This document shows positions 11,941-24,216 of a stretch of 64,000 bases of DNA, piece by piece; position 1 is the first letter of the stretch, and every line of letters starts with the position of its first letter. The notes beneath the pieces were generated by a model, which worked only from the letters and a program-made list of their open reading frames with translations, made no database searches and was not told where the DNA came from. This stretch comes from Capitella teleta. Lineage: Eukaryota > Annelida > Polychaeta > Capitellidae. The translations under genes and the position numbers were made by a program. The stretch lies in contig KB303655.1 in assembly GCA_000328365.1 (NCBI GenBank), positions 32,856-96,855 on the forward strand. Reading direction: 5' to 3'.

Positions 11941-12149
11941 ATTACATTGTATCGTATTTAGCCATCTGTTTTGTTATTTTTATATCTTGTATTTTTCTTC
12001 TTGCATGTGTATCAATGTCCTCACAATTATCTCTTGTCTCTGATTTTTGTTTTCATGTAGCTTGTAGTCCGAGGTGGTGTTAATTTTACATTAGATACCT
12101 TGCTATACCATAATGTTTGGTAAATTGCGTGAAATTCACTTCCGTTTAA

Positions 12150-13016
12150 CTTTAAAATGGGACATTGAATAATTTAACGATAAAATGAGAACGTTATGAT
12201 CAATATTGAATGAGCTAGAAGTGATCAAACATGTCACCTATTGATGGTCATTGTGACCTTACCTTTCACCTTTGACCTTCAGTTGTAATCCAAAATAACT
12301 TGCCTCATTATTAAGTGCAACTTACTCATTGACAGACATGAGTAAATTCAAAATATTCAAAATATTCAGTACCAAACTTTGTTCATCGGAATACCGAAGC
12401 GATGAAATGGCTAAGTGTTGCCTAAAATGTATTTTAACAAAAAACCTACTAATATTCTGAAAAATCCTTTGAAGACTCGACAGCACACGGTTAACTCACC
12501 GCATAATACTTACAAAATTTACAAATTTTCGTAATCATCAATTTATGCAATTAAATGCTCTAATTACTGCTATGACCTTGCCCTTAGTGCAACCTCATTT
12601 AAAATCATAATTTCCTAAGATGGTTATACACGTACCAGCAAGGTGCTCTGCAAATTTCAATGCCACAACCTGCTTAACACCCGAGATATTCGCATTTAAA
12701 AAAGTATCAATTACTATTATGCAATATTACGCAAGAACAGTGCATCTCAGAGCAGTAATAGCGCCATGCATTGTTGTACATATTGATGCCCTGGATCGAT
12801 TGATGTATGTTGCAAGACGATAGCTCAATTACTGAATGAGCTAGAAGCGATCCAATTTGAAATTTTGAAAAATCTCTGTGACCTTGCCCTTTGACCTTTG
12901 ACCTACAAAATACTTTCGGACATGGATATTGTCATACTTGATAGACGTAAGAAAAATGAATGATGAAACGTTGTTAGTTACGGAGAAACGGTTGACCAAA
13001 AAGTGTACACGGACAC
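12150..13016 (+). repeat. ~1 kb interspersed repeat, copy 2 (end part)
   Basis: Matches the later part of copies 1 and 3: the AATTTAACGATAAAATGAG-like block near 12170, two separate blocks of TGACCTTTGACCT-type half-sites (about 12250-12290 and 12885-12905), and the closing GTTACGGAGAAACGGTTGACC near 12985. It abuts copy 3 directly, so part of the array looks tandem. Confidence 0.6.
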
Positions 13017-14300
13017 ACAGAAAAAAAAAAACAAGAAATCAGAGACGTGAACAGGAAATTTTTTGGGGATAATTAGAGGAAGAAAGAAGAGGGAAACGAA
13101 CCAAAAGAGGAGTTATTTTGATATTATAATGCACACAGAAAAAAAATCGTAACGTTTTACATATTATAAGCATTAACAATCTTTAATGTCATATATCATG
13201 TAAAATATTGATCTGACACCAAATATGTCATTATAAAAATCCTGGCCTGTATTATATCTACACATTGATGTAACTTGATTTCAAAACTAACCATCCTAAA
13301 TCAAGATATAGGTAAATCAGGTTATTACCATATTTGGACATTCACAGATTGGACATTCACAAAAAAGGGCACAATGAATTATTGTTATAGATTGACCAGA
13401 CACTAAGGGCAATGCTTCGTGTTAAATTAACTCTAATGTATTGATATATCAAGTTTTATATGGCAAAAAAAAACGTGAAAACGTCATGACAACCTTGACC
13501 TTGTAATGACATAATTTAGAATTTTAATTAGATAGAACAATAATATTATCAACTATTACTAAAAATTACAGCGTGATATCGTGCTTTACGAAAAAGTTGT
13601 ACTAGTTTGGAAAATCACATTTTCACAATTTCGATTATTACGCAATAATGATGGCACTGAGCATACAAAGTACTAAGCTCACTTTCATTGGAAATGACGC
13701 ATTGAACAAGTTAACGGAAAAATTAGAACCTTATGACCAGTATTGAATGAGATAGAGGCGAGTGAGTGAGTGATGGGGTTTTACTGCTTCACCCAATCCG
13801 ATCGGATGATACGGGCGCCAGAACAGAAGGCCAGGGACTGGGGTTTCCCCCTACTCTTATCAATAAATCCCAAGGGTTCTTTATTCTGCATACCACCATA
13901 GAGAGTAGTACACAGCGCCCGGCCTTGTTATGCAGTTGGGCAGCACTGCAGAGTCACCGAAGAATTACAATTATAACGGATTACAATTATATTTCACAAT
14001 CGTAACGCCCGTGACCTGATCGGGTCTCAAACCCGGGACCTCGACCCCCACGGTCGGCATTGGAGTGTAGTCAGCGGTTTAACCCACTGAGCTAAATGAG
14101 AGAGGCAATCAAACTTGTCATCTATTTATTGTCATTGTGACCTTACCCTTTGACCTTTGACCTACACAATACTTTTGGACAGGAATATTGCCATACTTTA
14201 TATACGTGAGAAAAATGAATGATGAAACATTGTTAGTTACGGAGAAACGGTTAACCAAAATGTGTACACGGACACACACACAAAAAGACAAACATACAAA
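13017..14300 (+). repeat. ~1 kb interspersed repeat, copy 3, split by a SINE
   Basis: The opening AACAAGAAATCAGAGACG matches copy 1 at 9183, and the match continues past a GATAGAGGC block where a SINE (13760-14096) has been inserted, then resumes to 14300 with the block of TGACCT half-sites and an ACACGGACACACAC tail. Comparing it with copy 1 gives the exact pre-insertion sequence. Confidence 0.7.
13760..14096 (-). mobile_element. tRNA-derived SINE, copy 1
   Basis: Read on the minus strand, the 5' end carries RNA polymerase III promoter boxes: an A box TAGCTCAGTGGG and a B box GGTTTGAGACCC. The body matches the copy at 14438-14812 almost base for base and ends in CACTCA-type short repeats. 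The flanks TGAGATAGAGGC and TGAGAGAGGC look like an imperfect target-site duplication, and the element interrupts repeat copy 3. Confidence 0.82.
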
Positions 14301-14437
14301 GCAACATAAGAAATTTGTTTCCAAAAAAAAAAAAATTCCTAAAAAACCAACCGAGCGACATAGGAAATTTTTTTCATATACAAATTTCCTAAAAACATTA
14401 CAAAAAATCCAGATTACTAAATATCAGATTAGCTGTA

Positions 14438-14812
14438 GAGTGAGTGATGAGTGAGTGATGGGGTTTTACGGCTCCACCCAATCCGATCGGATGATACGGG
14501 CGCCAGAACAGAAGACCCGGGACCGGGGTTTCCCCCTACTCTTATCGATAAATCCCAAGGATTCTTTATCCTGCATACCACCATAGACAGTAGTACACAG
14601 CGCCCGGCCTTGTTACGCAGTTGGGCAGCACTGCAGAGTCACCGAAGAATTACAATTATAACGGATTACAATTATAAATCACAATCATAACGCCTGCGGC
14701 ATGATCGGGTCTCGAACCCGGGACCTCGGACCTTGGACCCGGGACCTGGACCCCCACGGTCGGCATAGGATTGTAGTCAGCAGTTTAACCCACTGCGCTA
14801 TCCGGTGCCCCC
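14438..14812 (-). mobile_element. tRNA-derived SINE, copy 2, with 14-bp target duplication
   Basis: On the minus strand it starts GGGGGCACCGGATAGCGCAG, giving an A box TAGCGCAGTGGG, then a B box GGTTCGAGACCC, a unique body and a tail of CACTCATC-type repeats. It is bounded by a perfect 14-base direct repeat TCAGATTAGCTGTA (14424-14437 and 14813-14826), the expected trace of LINE-driven insertion. It carries a short internal duplication of a GACCTCGG/GGGACCT block not present in copy 1. Confidence 0.88.
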
Positions 14813-14826
14813 TCAGATTAGCTGTA

Positions 14827-16735
14827 AATTAAATGTAAATCTCACAGCTTTGAAAACCTCTGCTTCGGGTGCTGTCAGTAAATACCAAGTTCTTGGTTGC
14901 CCTCCTCTGCGAGGCCTCAAATAGTAGGCCATATTGAGCATGAACCACAATAACAACGTATGCAAATGAAGCCACCTGGATAACGCATTGTGACAGCAGT
15001 GGAATCAGAATGTTACAACAGTCACCCTGCAGCCATGCAAGCCATGCAATTTGGTCATTAATAATGTGCACCCATCTGGTGGCATCATATTCCGCAACAA
15101 ATCCTTATCAATATATACCAGATATATATGAGACTTAACACAGATCAATATCTACAAGTATAAAGGTTCACTTGACATAATGGTACATGTGTCATTATAT
15201 GATAGACACAGCATAATTAAAATACAAAAATCATCAATAATTAGCATATGCTCATAGCATTCTGAATTCCTGATAAGGTAATACAAACTAAAGAGCAGAG
15301 AACACGAATTACCCCTCAAGATATCGTTCGCAGCAATTCGGTTCGTATTTTGGCCCTAATTGCTACGCATTTACAATTCCATGCCGAATGGAGCCCTAGT
15401 TCATGATCATTCCCAATCAGATTGGGCAATGATGAACTCAAATTTAAGAATCAATTTCCAGGAGACAGCCCTGAAATTGTTTATATTGGAAAATGGCTTT
15501 CCCTCGACTAGACACCCCTCTGATGGAAATGGATGTAAGAAAAACAATATTTGGAGTTGGAAACCGGAATTTCAGGTCATCATACTAGAAGAAACCTTGT
15601 GAAATAAACAGGGCAATTCCCACAATTTTGGTCAATTTTGCATGGAATGACTCAAAAATTGTCTGTTTATCCTCAGAACACACGAAGTCGAGTGAATCGG
15701 CTGATGAAGTCTGAACACACACAGGGAATCAATTTCGAAGAATTGGATTAATGCCAGAATTTAGGAATGAAGAGGAGGCGGCTAAACATTTAAGCCTGGA
15801 TCTTAATGTCAAGGATGCTGTTACTGATGCTGATGCTATAAATAACTGAAGGGAAAAATGGATTGAAGGAGTCTCGGGTTGTCTGATCTTTGAGGTGAAG
15901 TTTCAACTGCATCAGTTCGTGACCTAAAAGTGCTGATTGGAATCACAGATATCGAGGATAGGTACTAAATAGAAGTTTTATTTAGCAAACAGTTAAGTAA
16001 CCGATGCAAAAAAGGGAAAGAAAAAGAAAAGGAGAACAAACAGAGAAAAAAATATATTACAACTACAATACTACAATCAGATAAAATAATTGACAATATG
16101 TGTGTATACTATATTCCCCGTATCTCCGATATGCAGAAATATCCATGTTATAGTCAACAAAAACAAAATAATTTTTTTTAATCTAGACCATGTAAGTTAA
16201 AGAAATATTATTCAATTTATTCCTCATTCCATTCTTCAAGCGCCACTTGTTCAAATCTGAACATAACAGTCGTATTTCTGTGTCATTAACTTTGTATCGA
16301 CCACGTCCAGATGAAAGTGTTCCAATTCAAAAGTGAGTGAGTTGCGTACAGGTATTATGCAACACTTGTATTGCAGGGAAATAATTGGAAAACAGGCTTA
16401 ACGACAGAAACGCGTCATTCCCATTCAGAGGAAACTTGGGAGCGTCTGAGCATGAATCTGAAGAAGGGATTAATCCTGCAGGGGAGCCACAGGGAACTTC
16501 ATCATCGACACAGCACGAGTCGAAGAGCAGAAATGGGTTGACAAGCAACACCAGCAACGTGATCACAAACACGTGCTCAACAAATTGGGTCAATCATGTC
16601 CTTTTGCGACATTTCTCAGACCGCTTACTTTTGGTCTGGACTACATGAATGAGATTGGACATATCCAACCGTCACTGTGGGGGCGCCACATGGGTTCCCC
16701 TGGGGAAAAACGGGACGGTGGATGGACCACGCGAG
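14827..16735. other. Intergenic stretch without recognised features
   Basis: Short open frames exist on both strands (for example 15360-15602 plus and 16327-16593 minus), but none shows a recognisable domain or convincing splice context. The minus frame has a hydrophobic, signal-like start but no homology I know. Confidence 0.35.
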
Positions 16736-16865
16736 CGTACGTGTGGTTGCCTCTTCCTTCAGTAGATTGTTAACTTAGTATATAAACCTTTTGGTTCACA
16801 GAATAAATATGGAAATCAGAATTTGACTTCGTCTCTTATCTATTGCTCTTCCATAATAATGGTAC
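16736..16865 (+). mobile_element. Possible solo LTR fragment
   Basis: A TATATAAA box, an AATAAA signal about 30 bases later and a TGGTACCAGGG stretch that could be a primer-binding site follow one another in the order of an LTR end. No internal coding region follows. This is a weak, shape-based call for an LTR-retrotransposon fossil; borders are uncertain. Confidence 0.3.
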
Positions 16866-16939
16866 CAGGGTATATGTCCTGTTAATACTCCTCTTGGCTT
16901 TTAAACTTGATTTTTAATGTATCATAAGGCCTCCAAGTG

Positions 16940-17131
16940 TAAAGTTAATATAAATATTCCATATACCATGCATTATCAAAAAGCACTTCGGCGCAGAAAA
17001 CACCCAAACTTTTTTTCCCGGACTTTTTTTCACAGACATAAAACATAGGGTTTTCCAGGCCTGGAAAGGTCAAAAAGTCAAAATCAATTTCCAGGATTTT
17101 TCCAGGATTTCCAGGATCCGTGGGAACCCTG
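16940..17131. mobile_element. hAT-like terminal fragment
   Basis: Reading the minus strand from 17131, the sequence begins CAGGGTTCCCACGGATCC and continues with short CCTGGAAA-type repeats, a terminal pattern common in hAT DNA transposons. I could not find the partner end, so it looks like one end of a truncated element. Confidence 0.35.
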
Positions 17132-17729
17132 CGCAGCGAGGCTCCGCCTGGTGAGGCAGCGGTTTCTGAGGAGAGCCACTGAATGAGGACTTCATTGTTG
17201 CTGCATGTGTGCACACAAGTACGACTTTGCATGCTCGTCTTGGAGACCATCCTCCCATTCTGATCCTTGACATGGAACCAAGTAAGCCATGATTTTATGC
17301 ATTTTCAGATCTCTGATTAATATAAATTAAATGATTCAGGTCAAGCGAGAGACGGTGCCTCCCATGATGAGGAGGGAACAATCACGTGCCTTTTGGGGAA
17401 ATGTTGAGGATCAGGTGCTGTGCTGTGGAAAAATTGGTAAATACAACTTAAAGGATAGGGACTGGTGCGGCGTTCTTTGCCATTTAAGATTCAAGACGAG
17501 AAGGATAATGAAATGAAATATCGGACCAAGACGGTATGCTACAGCCTCAGGGTCTTGATGCGTGGGCCACGAACAGTGACCAACACCTTTCCCGATTAGT
17601 AGATTTGAGATAATTTCAAATTGCTGATTCTATGACTAAATCACTGTGAAACAAATTCCAGTGAAAGGCAGACGGCGCATTATAAATAGTGTCCTAGGCC
17701 TTCTCTATATTATATACAAGTAGGAATTG

Positions 17730-18325
17730 ATCCATCTGGCCTTTGTGGCGATTACAGGCGTCTTAACATTGCTTCCATTCCAGACAAATATCCTATCCCA
17801 CACATTCAGGATTTCACTGCTCATCTGGCTGGTTCGCGAATATATTCCGAAATTGATCTTATCAGAAGATACCATTAGATCCCTGTTGCTCCTGAAGGTG
17901 TCAAAAAGACGGCCATAACAACACCGTTTGGCCTGTGGGAGTTTATCAGGATGCCATTTGGTCTTAGAAATGCGGGGCAATCATTTCAACGTTTAATGGA
18001 TAGTGTTTTGCAGGACCTTCCGCGAGTTTTCGTTTATATTGATGATATTCTTGTTGCCAGCACAACCCCGGAACAACATTTGTCAGATGTGCGTCAGGTT
18101 TTCGAGAGATTAGAACAGCATGGATTGATTGTGCGGCCAGAAAAATGCGAGTTTGATAAATCTGAGATCGATTTTCTTGGTCATCGTGTGTCCGCTTCTG
18201 GCACTCGCCCTCTTCCAGCCAAAGTGACTGCAATACAGAATTTCAGTCGCCCCAGCACTGTTCGTGCGCTTCAAAAGTTCATTGGGATGATCAACTATTA
18301 TCACTGTTACATTCTGAAAGCATGA
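17730..18325 (+). mobile_element. Ty3/gypsy reverse-transcriptase fossil
   Basis: The translated plus strand shows the classic Ty3/gypsy RT core: MPFGLRNAGQSFQRLMD, then VFVYIDDILVAS with the YIDD catalytic motif, then the DFLGHRVS and FIGMINYY blocks. Fainter upstream RT sequence reaches back to about 17780. Nothing before or after completes an element, so this is a broken fragment, with at least one break inside the upstream part. Confidence 0.85.
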
Positions 18326-19483
18326 TTGGTCAAAAACTCAAAATATGACATACTTAGCTCTAGGTTATAAATACTTGATATCTTCCATGTAATTGTAAAC
18401 CACAATTTTCACCTACAGATTTCAATCTGCCCAATTGAAAGCTGTTGTTGGGCAAGGAAAAGGAAACGCAGACATTTGCTTCTGTTGATACAGAAAACGT
18501 CAAATATTATATTCACCAATATAAGTTATGTGTACAGTATCAGCATTATCATTGAAGTAATATTGGTTGTAGTAGTAGTAATTTATTTCAAGCTGGGATA
18601 TAGAAATGATACGATAAGTACAGATAATTCATGAAATTAAGTATCCTTTTCTTTTTCCAGATTGCAGCCGACAAAACCAATATTGCCATGGTAATTAGCC
18701 ATCTCAGGGATCTCAAGGAGAAAAGCATCAGACCTCTCAGCATTCGGTGCTCTCGGATACCTCAATAAACGAGTTATTGGACTCAGAAGCCATATATAAT
18801 TTACAATATTATCACAATTTATTGGACACTGAAAATGAGCTATAGCCAATAGGTCTATGCTGATGGAATAGATTGATGCATTAGCAAATTTTCAATGGCA
18901 ACAAGTTCATACAATATACAAAATACCTAAATCAAATAAACATTTTAAATCTCATTGGGGTTTGCTGCTCCATTTGTGCTCGAGGGGAAAGCAATTCTAC
19001 AGGGTCTGTGCAAGAACAAAGACGTCGGATGGGATGACAAAATTCCACGAGAGGATTTCCAAAGGTGGGCGGCATAGTCAGCCCAACTTCCCCTGCTAGC
19101 CAAACTTTCCATCTTGAGATGCTTCAAACCAGATAGGTTTGGCCCTCCAGTCAAATGCCACTTGCTTGCCTTCTCAGCTAGCTCTGAACAACACATGGTT
19201 TGATGAAAACCATCCCCTCGCAAGCAAAAAGCTGAGAAAATCGTACTTTTCTCTCAGCTACCAGTATGACCAGCATAACACACATTGTGATTACAGGGGT
19301 TACGGTGTGTAGGCATAACTATTACCACGCGATAACTGATTAAGATTAACAGTTATAAAGATGAGGGTTTGAGCCGGCGCCAACTCAACTTCGGTCACTA
19401 ATTAGCTGAGATTTAGCTCGCTTTCTCAAATCCCTTCGTGTCACAAACCGCACGGTTGTTAAAGAGGTGCTTTGAAAACACTG
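18326..19483. other. Intergenic stretch without recognised features
   Basis: No convincing exon or terminal repeat seen. Short frames only. Confidence 0.35.
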
Positions 19484-20131
19484 CTTTAAAGGGAGGGAGA
19501 ACTGGTTAAAAATGGACTTTGAATCGTTATTTGATGCACCAAAAATGATTCCTATGCCTGGCCCACTGATGAAACATCGAGTTCCCCATCTTTTACAATG
19601 GGCCTCGTCATATCAGCGTGTCCTGCGACTAAACCCCTGGATATTTTTTTATTTTATTTTCGGAAATAGATAGAATAATCATTTTGCCACCAGTCAGGCG
19701 CGAAAAAAAAATATTTTTCGCTATTTTTCTTATTTTAACAAGCGATTTTCTAGGACACCTACCATGTTTCTCATCCTGAAACAGTAAAAAGGTCAGCCAG
19801 AGTGCACCACGCATGCGCTTTCGTTTCGTAAACAACAGAGATGTCCTTTTATGGCGAAGATGATCTGCTCTGATTGGCTGAAATCGATAGCTTCACGAGG
19901 GGAACGGGACCAATCAGCCATCAGCCAAACCAAGCCATCAGCTGACGTTTGCCTCCTATACTTCGCAATGGAAGCCATTCTCCCATAGGCGCAATGCTAA
20001 CCCCGATATTCGGAATGCATTATTTCCTTACGCTTGCATCCAGGAATGGTGTTTTTGGCACGGAATGCTATCAATTGGTGCTATGAGTCAATAGAACATC
20101 ACTTAAAATTTAGTTCCCCATCCCTTTAAAG
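19484..20131. mobile_element. MITE with TTTAAAGGGA-type terminal repeats
   Basis: The left end TTTAAAGGGAGGGAGAACT (19485) is mirrored by a right end whose complement reads TTTAAAGGGATGGGGAACT (ending 20130), enclosing about 650 bases with no open frame of note. This is the layout of a non-autonomous DNA transposon. No clear target-site duplication seen. Confidence 0.55.
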
Positions 20132-20590
20132 TGTAGCATTAAGGTATGCCGAATTAGGAAAAGTTAGTTGGAATAACTTGATAATCTTGATTGATCAGTG
20201 TGCCTGAACCTAAGACGGAAACATAATTATGGGGGCAGAAGTTGAGGCAAAGGCGGTTGTGAAACCTCAAGAAATACATAATAGTATTTGGGAAAACCCA
20301 GTATGTTTGCAATTGTGTTGAAGATCGAGAATTAGAAACATAGGGGTCGATCCTCCTTCTCCACAAATGAGCTGGCTTTGAAGCAATCACTGATGAGAAA
20401 CACTGACTACCCCATTATTTTGATCTCTCTGTAACATACAAATGACCAAAGAGAGGGGCATCGTCAATAAAATATGAATTTGGTTGGTGCATGTACTAAA
20501 CTGACTGAAGTTTTAGGCTTTGCACTAAAGAGGAATGAAAATGTGGATTGTAGAATAATGAATACAGAAAGAAGGTATCATGTGTACACA

Positions 20591-20784
20591 TTTTTTTTTT
20601 TTTTTTTGTCTTATTTAACCTCGGAAACCTGAAGCAACTAAGGCTTATGTGGTCCGAGGAGGTAAGCAGGAGTTAAGTGCCTTACACAAGGACACAAGGT
20701 TGGTGGCTGGCTTCAAACCTCCAATGGCCAGTGCCAAGCCCTTTCGAGGCAAGCACGCTAAACACTCGGCCACCAGCTCTTCCA
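20591..20784 (-). mobile_element. tRNA-derived SINE, second family
   Basis: On the minus strand the element opens GAAGAGCTGGTGGCCGAGTG, resembling a tRNA-Ser/Leu 5' half, with an A box inside and a B box GGTTTGAAGCC about 50 bases later. A GTGTCCTTGTGTAAGGCACTTAAC body follows and the element ends in a 17-base A run (the T run at 20591-20607). It differs in sequence from the SINE at 14438. No target duplication found. Confidence 0.65.
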
Positions 20785-21960
20785 AACAGAGGTACAATTT
20801 AGCCTGTGTGGGATTACGTGTGACCTGAATCCGCACAAGTTTCTCTTCGGCGCCTTCAACCTGTCATCAGAGGAGCGTGCTCATCGCTTCTTTGCCATTA
20901 CTGAGCTCAGTGAGTCCATCAGAGTGAGCGGATCGCATTCTCCAATTGAACGGTGACAACCCGCTGCACTTCTGTCTGCGATGCATCTCCCTGCGCGTAC
21001 TACTGCAGAACAGAAAATTTTCGCGCCGCATGAAATTTTCGCTATAGTACCTTCAGCGGCTCACAGTGTGCTTTCAGCGAGAGCACATTTCAGTGAGAGC
21101 ACAGATTACAGACCACAGAGGGACTCAGTACTCACTGACTGACTCGAGTCACTCAACAGTCAACTTGACAACCGCTCAACCCCGACCCGAGTCTCGAGGA
21201 GTCATATGCCACATAATGATAATGAACACAACTTCACAAGTCCTGTCATGTCAGCCGTCTTCAGCGGTCTTGTATGATGAACAGGGCAAAGAAGGGCACA
21301 ATGTGAGAATACTAAAGAAAGAGTGAATAAAGAGCGAAAGCAAACACCAACCGTTATTAATGCTGCATTACACCGGAGAACCAAATTACTCAAACTGGCA
21401 ACTGCAGTGTCGGAGAGCGAAATATTGTCGTTATTCACAGAACGTTGGTTGGTTGAGATGGTTATACATGTTACAAACATGTACGCCGCCATCTCATCAG
21501 AAAAAAATGGGTATTGTACCCACTCAAAATAACCAAAGATTTTATGAACTTGTGATGTAAATGGGGACAGGTACAAACGAATGGAATTTACAGTTAGTAC
21601 CATAATTGAAAAGTCGTCAATCTACTCAATATGCTAAGTGCCTAACATTTGCCATTCCTATCTGGTATTCCAATTTCACCGACATTGATCCCGATTTATC
21701 TCACTTATCAGTGCACTCACAATTTGGCGATATTTTCATTTTTAGTGGGAAACAGGGCCCCGGACCATGGATAGGCATCATATACTGAACGAATAAAAAT
21801 AATTATCAACAGCAGGGGACTGTCCGGATTGAATGACTGATAACTGATTATACTAAAGAGTTTGGGCGTATGACATGTGCATGTTCCAATACCAGTATGA
21901 TTCGAAAGTGGGTAGACTGCAAAAATCTACCATAATAAATTTAAGGAGTGTCACATCGGC
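20785..21960. other. Intergenic stretch without recognised features
   Basis: Contains short GAGTCACT-like repeats near 21120-21200 but no coding or transposon feature that I can support. Confidence 0.35.
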
Positions 21961-21964
21961 CCCT

Positions 21965-23625
21965 TGTTTATGCCCGCATCACACGCATCACATACACGTA
22001 TTTAATTCTCGTATACAGTAAATCCTCAATTAAATTTGCGTTTGTAAGATCCTGAACATAAGCATCATATTTATTGGAAGGTTTCATGCACATAATTTGA
22101 CTTCTATTAAGAGGATAAATTTGAGAAAAATGTGAGAGTGAATTGGATAGTGATGCATTGTGTAACACCCAGTTGACCGCTCTGACCGACTGGTGGTGTG
22201 ACCGTCGTCTGTTTGTTAGACAATGATATTGATGAGCAGCTACCCGCACGTACAAGATATTGTAGGCATTTTTAATGACAGGATTAGAACATATGTGTAG
22301 GCCTACGAAGATTTCTATTGCAAAGCTGTTGTAAATATAGTCATATATTAGAGGAAGACAATTGCCATGTGTTCTAAATGGGAGATTCAATCTGGATCGC
22401 AATGATTTGCGCCAGGATACATTAAAAAATTCCGTTGAAGGGTGGCTCAGGTCAAGCCACTGTGCTCCGTATAATGGCATGCAAAACGTTTTGAACAACT
22501 TATAAACAATATCAACTTGAGTATTCCCAAAATTAACTTTAGCCGTGTTCACTTTGTCATAAAATCATTGGACATGCACTTCACTAATTCGCAAGGCCTG
22601 ACATCCCCGATATAATTCGCCAAATGCAGTGCTTCCTTAATGACATCAATAGTGCCACCCATGAAATTATTAAATGGAACAGAATCAGACCACCATAAAC
22701 CAATAGTGCTTTTAGAAATTAGAGGGATAATAATCACCAGCGAGTATATATATACATACCGCTAGCATACGCTTTAAACCTCTTAAACTAGGCGCCATGA
22801 TAGTCATGTCGTCAGCATAGCCGACCGCGCCATGGAATCGTTTGTCGACGTAGCATCCGTCTCCCATCCCACTCAGTAAAAACAAGTATTTCATCTATGT
22901 ATGTGATAAATAATAGTGGAGACATAACACCTCCCTACTTTAAACCATTGCTGGTATTGATCCACGGAGAACCAGCTTCGATCACTGCCCCATTTAACTC
23001 GGATGAATTGGCTAGTGTACATCCGTATTAGGAATCGAGCAACAAGGGTAGGCCTACAAGCATCGCGTGATAGTAACAGTCTGAATAGTTTCATGTACTG
23101 TACTCGATCAAAGGTAGAGCTAGCACCGAGGAGGCAAATGTATATGTTTGAATCATTGTTCAGATAGTAATGAATGGTTTATTTAACGATAAATGTACAC
23201 TGGTTTAATTGTGGAGGATCCTTTTTTGAAGCCAATTTGCCAAGGAGAAGTCATAAACCGATAAAGGTCATCTTGCATTTATCTAAAAGAACACGATCGA
23301 ATATTTGTCAAAGAATGCTACTCAACTGCTCAAGGTGATTGCTCGGTAATTGGTGAGCTGTTTAAACTTTTACGCTTATTCTTAGGAATCGGAATTAAAG
23401 ATGACGTGAGTAGATCGTTGAAAACAAGGCCATGCGTAATCACGCAATACAAGAGTAGAACATGCAACGCGTTCATATAAAATATTTCACAGTTTGTGCC
23501 ATGAATGTAATGATCTGTCATAAATAGGCCTTCGCCGTCGTATTTGTTCGACTTCAAATGCGCTATGTCATCTCTTGTAATTGTATGGCATTTCAATATG
23601 GCATTTCTCTATTTTGTTTTGATTA
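21965..23625 (-). mobile_element. LINE (non-LTR retrotransposon) remnant, RT region
   Basis: Minus-strand translation yields, in order, pieces of a non-LTR reverse transcriptase: a finger region with LIPIPKNKRKSLNS (about 23370), a VKWGSDRSWFSVDQ piece (about 22960), the catalytic VGYADDMTIMAPSL block (about 22800), and a thumb/connection region with FKTFCMPLYGAQWLDLS (about 22480) and LRSRLNLPFRTHGN (about 22390). The pieces sit in different frames with several stops, so it is decayed. No endonuclease domain or 3' tail is visible. The clade is uncertain; a CR1/L2-type origin is a guess. Confidence 0.78.
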
Positions 23626-24216
23626 TAGGAGATAAACTTTAGTGCTATAAATATAACAACACTCTCAAGCATATAACAATAGTATGAGAGCGTTGCCTTA
23701 ATTATGCGTTCAATGAAGTTCGGAAATGTCGTGAAATGATGAGTGCACTCTATTAATTGAGATAAATCGGCATATAAATGTTGATAAAATTAGAATAGAA
23801 ATCATAGGAAAAGCAGCATGACATGTTAGACTAACACTAACCATACCAAGTATTTTTATCTCTTATGTTTGTGTGATTTTCACAATGCGATCTGTTTTGT
23901 AGGACTTTCTCAGAAATGCGTAGCATCATTGGAAAGCATTGCGATCTTTGACATGGGGTAGAGAGACTACTTTTGGCCCACTCTGTATTATGAATGCTCA
24001 CACAAATAAATTCCCCCTAGTTTGCATATTTTGCATAACCACACCAGGATTTGGCTGACGTTCTAAGAATTACTGTCGAAGTCGAAAATCATAACGTACC
24101 TGCAAAAGCCATTTCCGCCGCTGTCCAATTTCATAATAACGTGGTGCAATATTTTGCAAATCAGCTGAGACGCATGGCTATTTTTCTTTAGAACTTGACT
24201 CCTACGTTCTCGCGTC
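23626..24216. promoter_or_regulatory. Region upstream of NEMF
   Basis: AT-rich DNA leading to the NEMF start codon at 24217. I see no TATA box or other motif at a convincing distance. A GGCCCACTCTGTATTATG phrase at about 23975 recurs in part at about 35398, where it forms a short palindrome, so it may be a repeat. Confidence 0.3.

Noticed and set aside
16327-16593. Minus-strand frame with a signal-peptide-like start
   Set aside because: No homology, no splice context, and an equally long frame on the opposite strand; probably chance.
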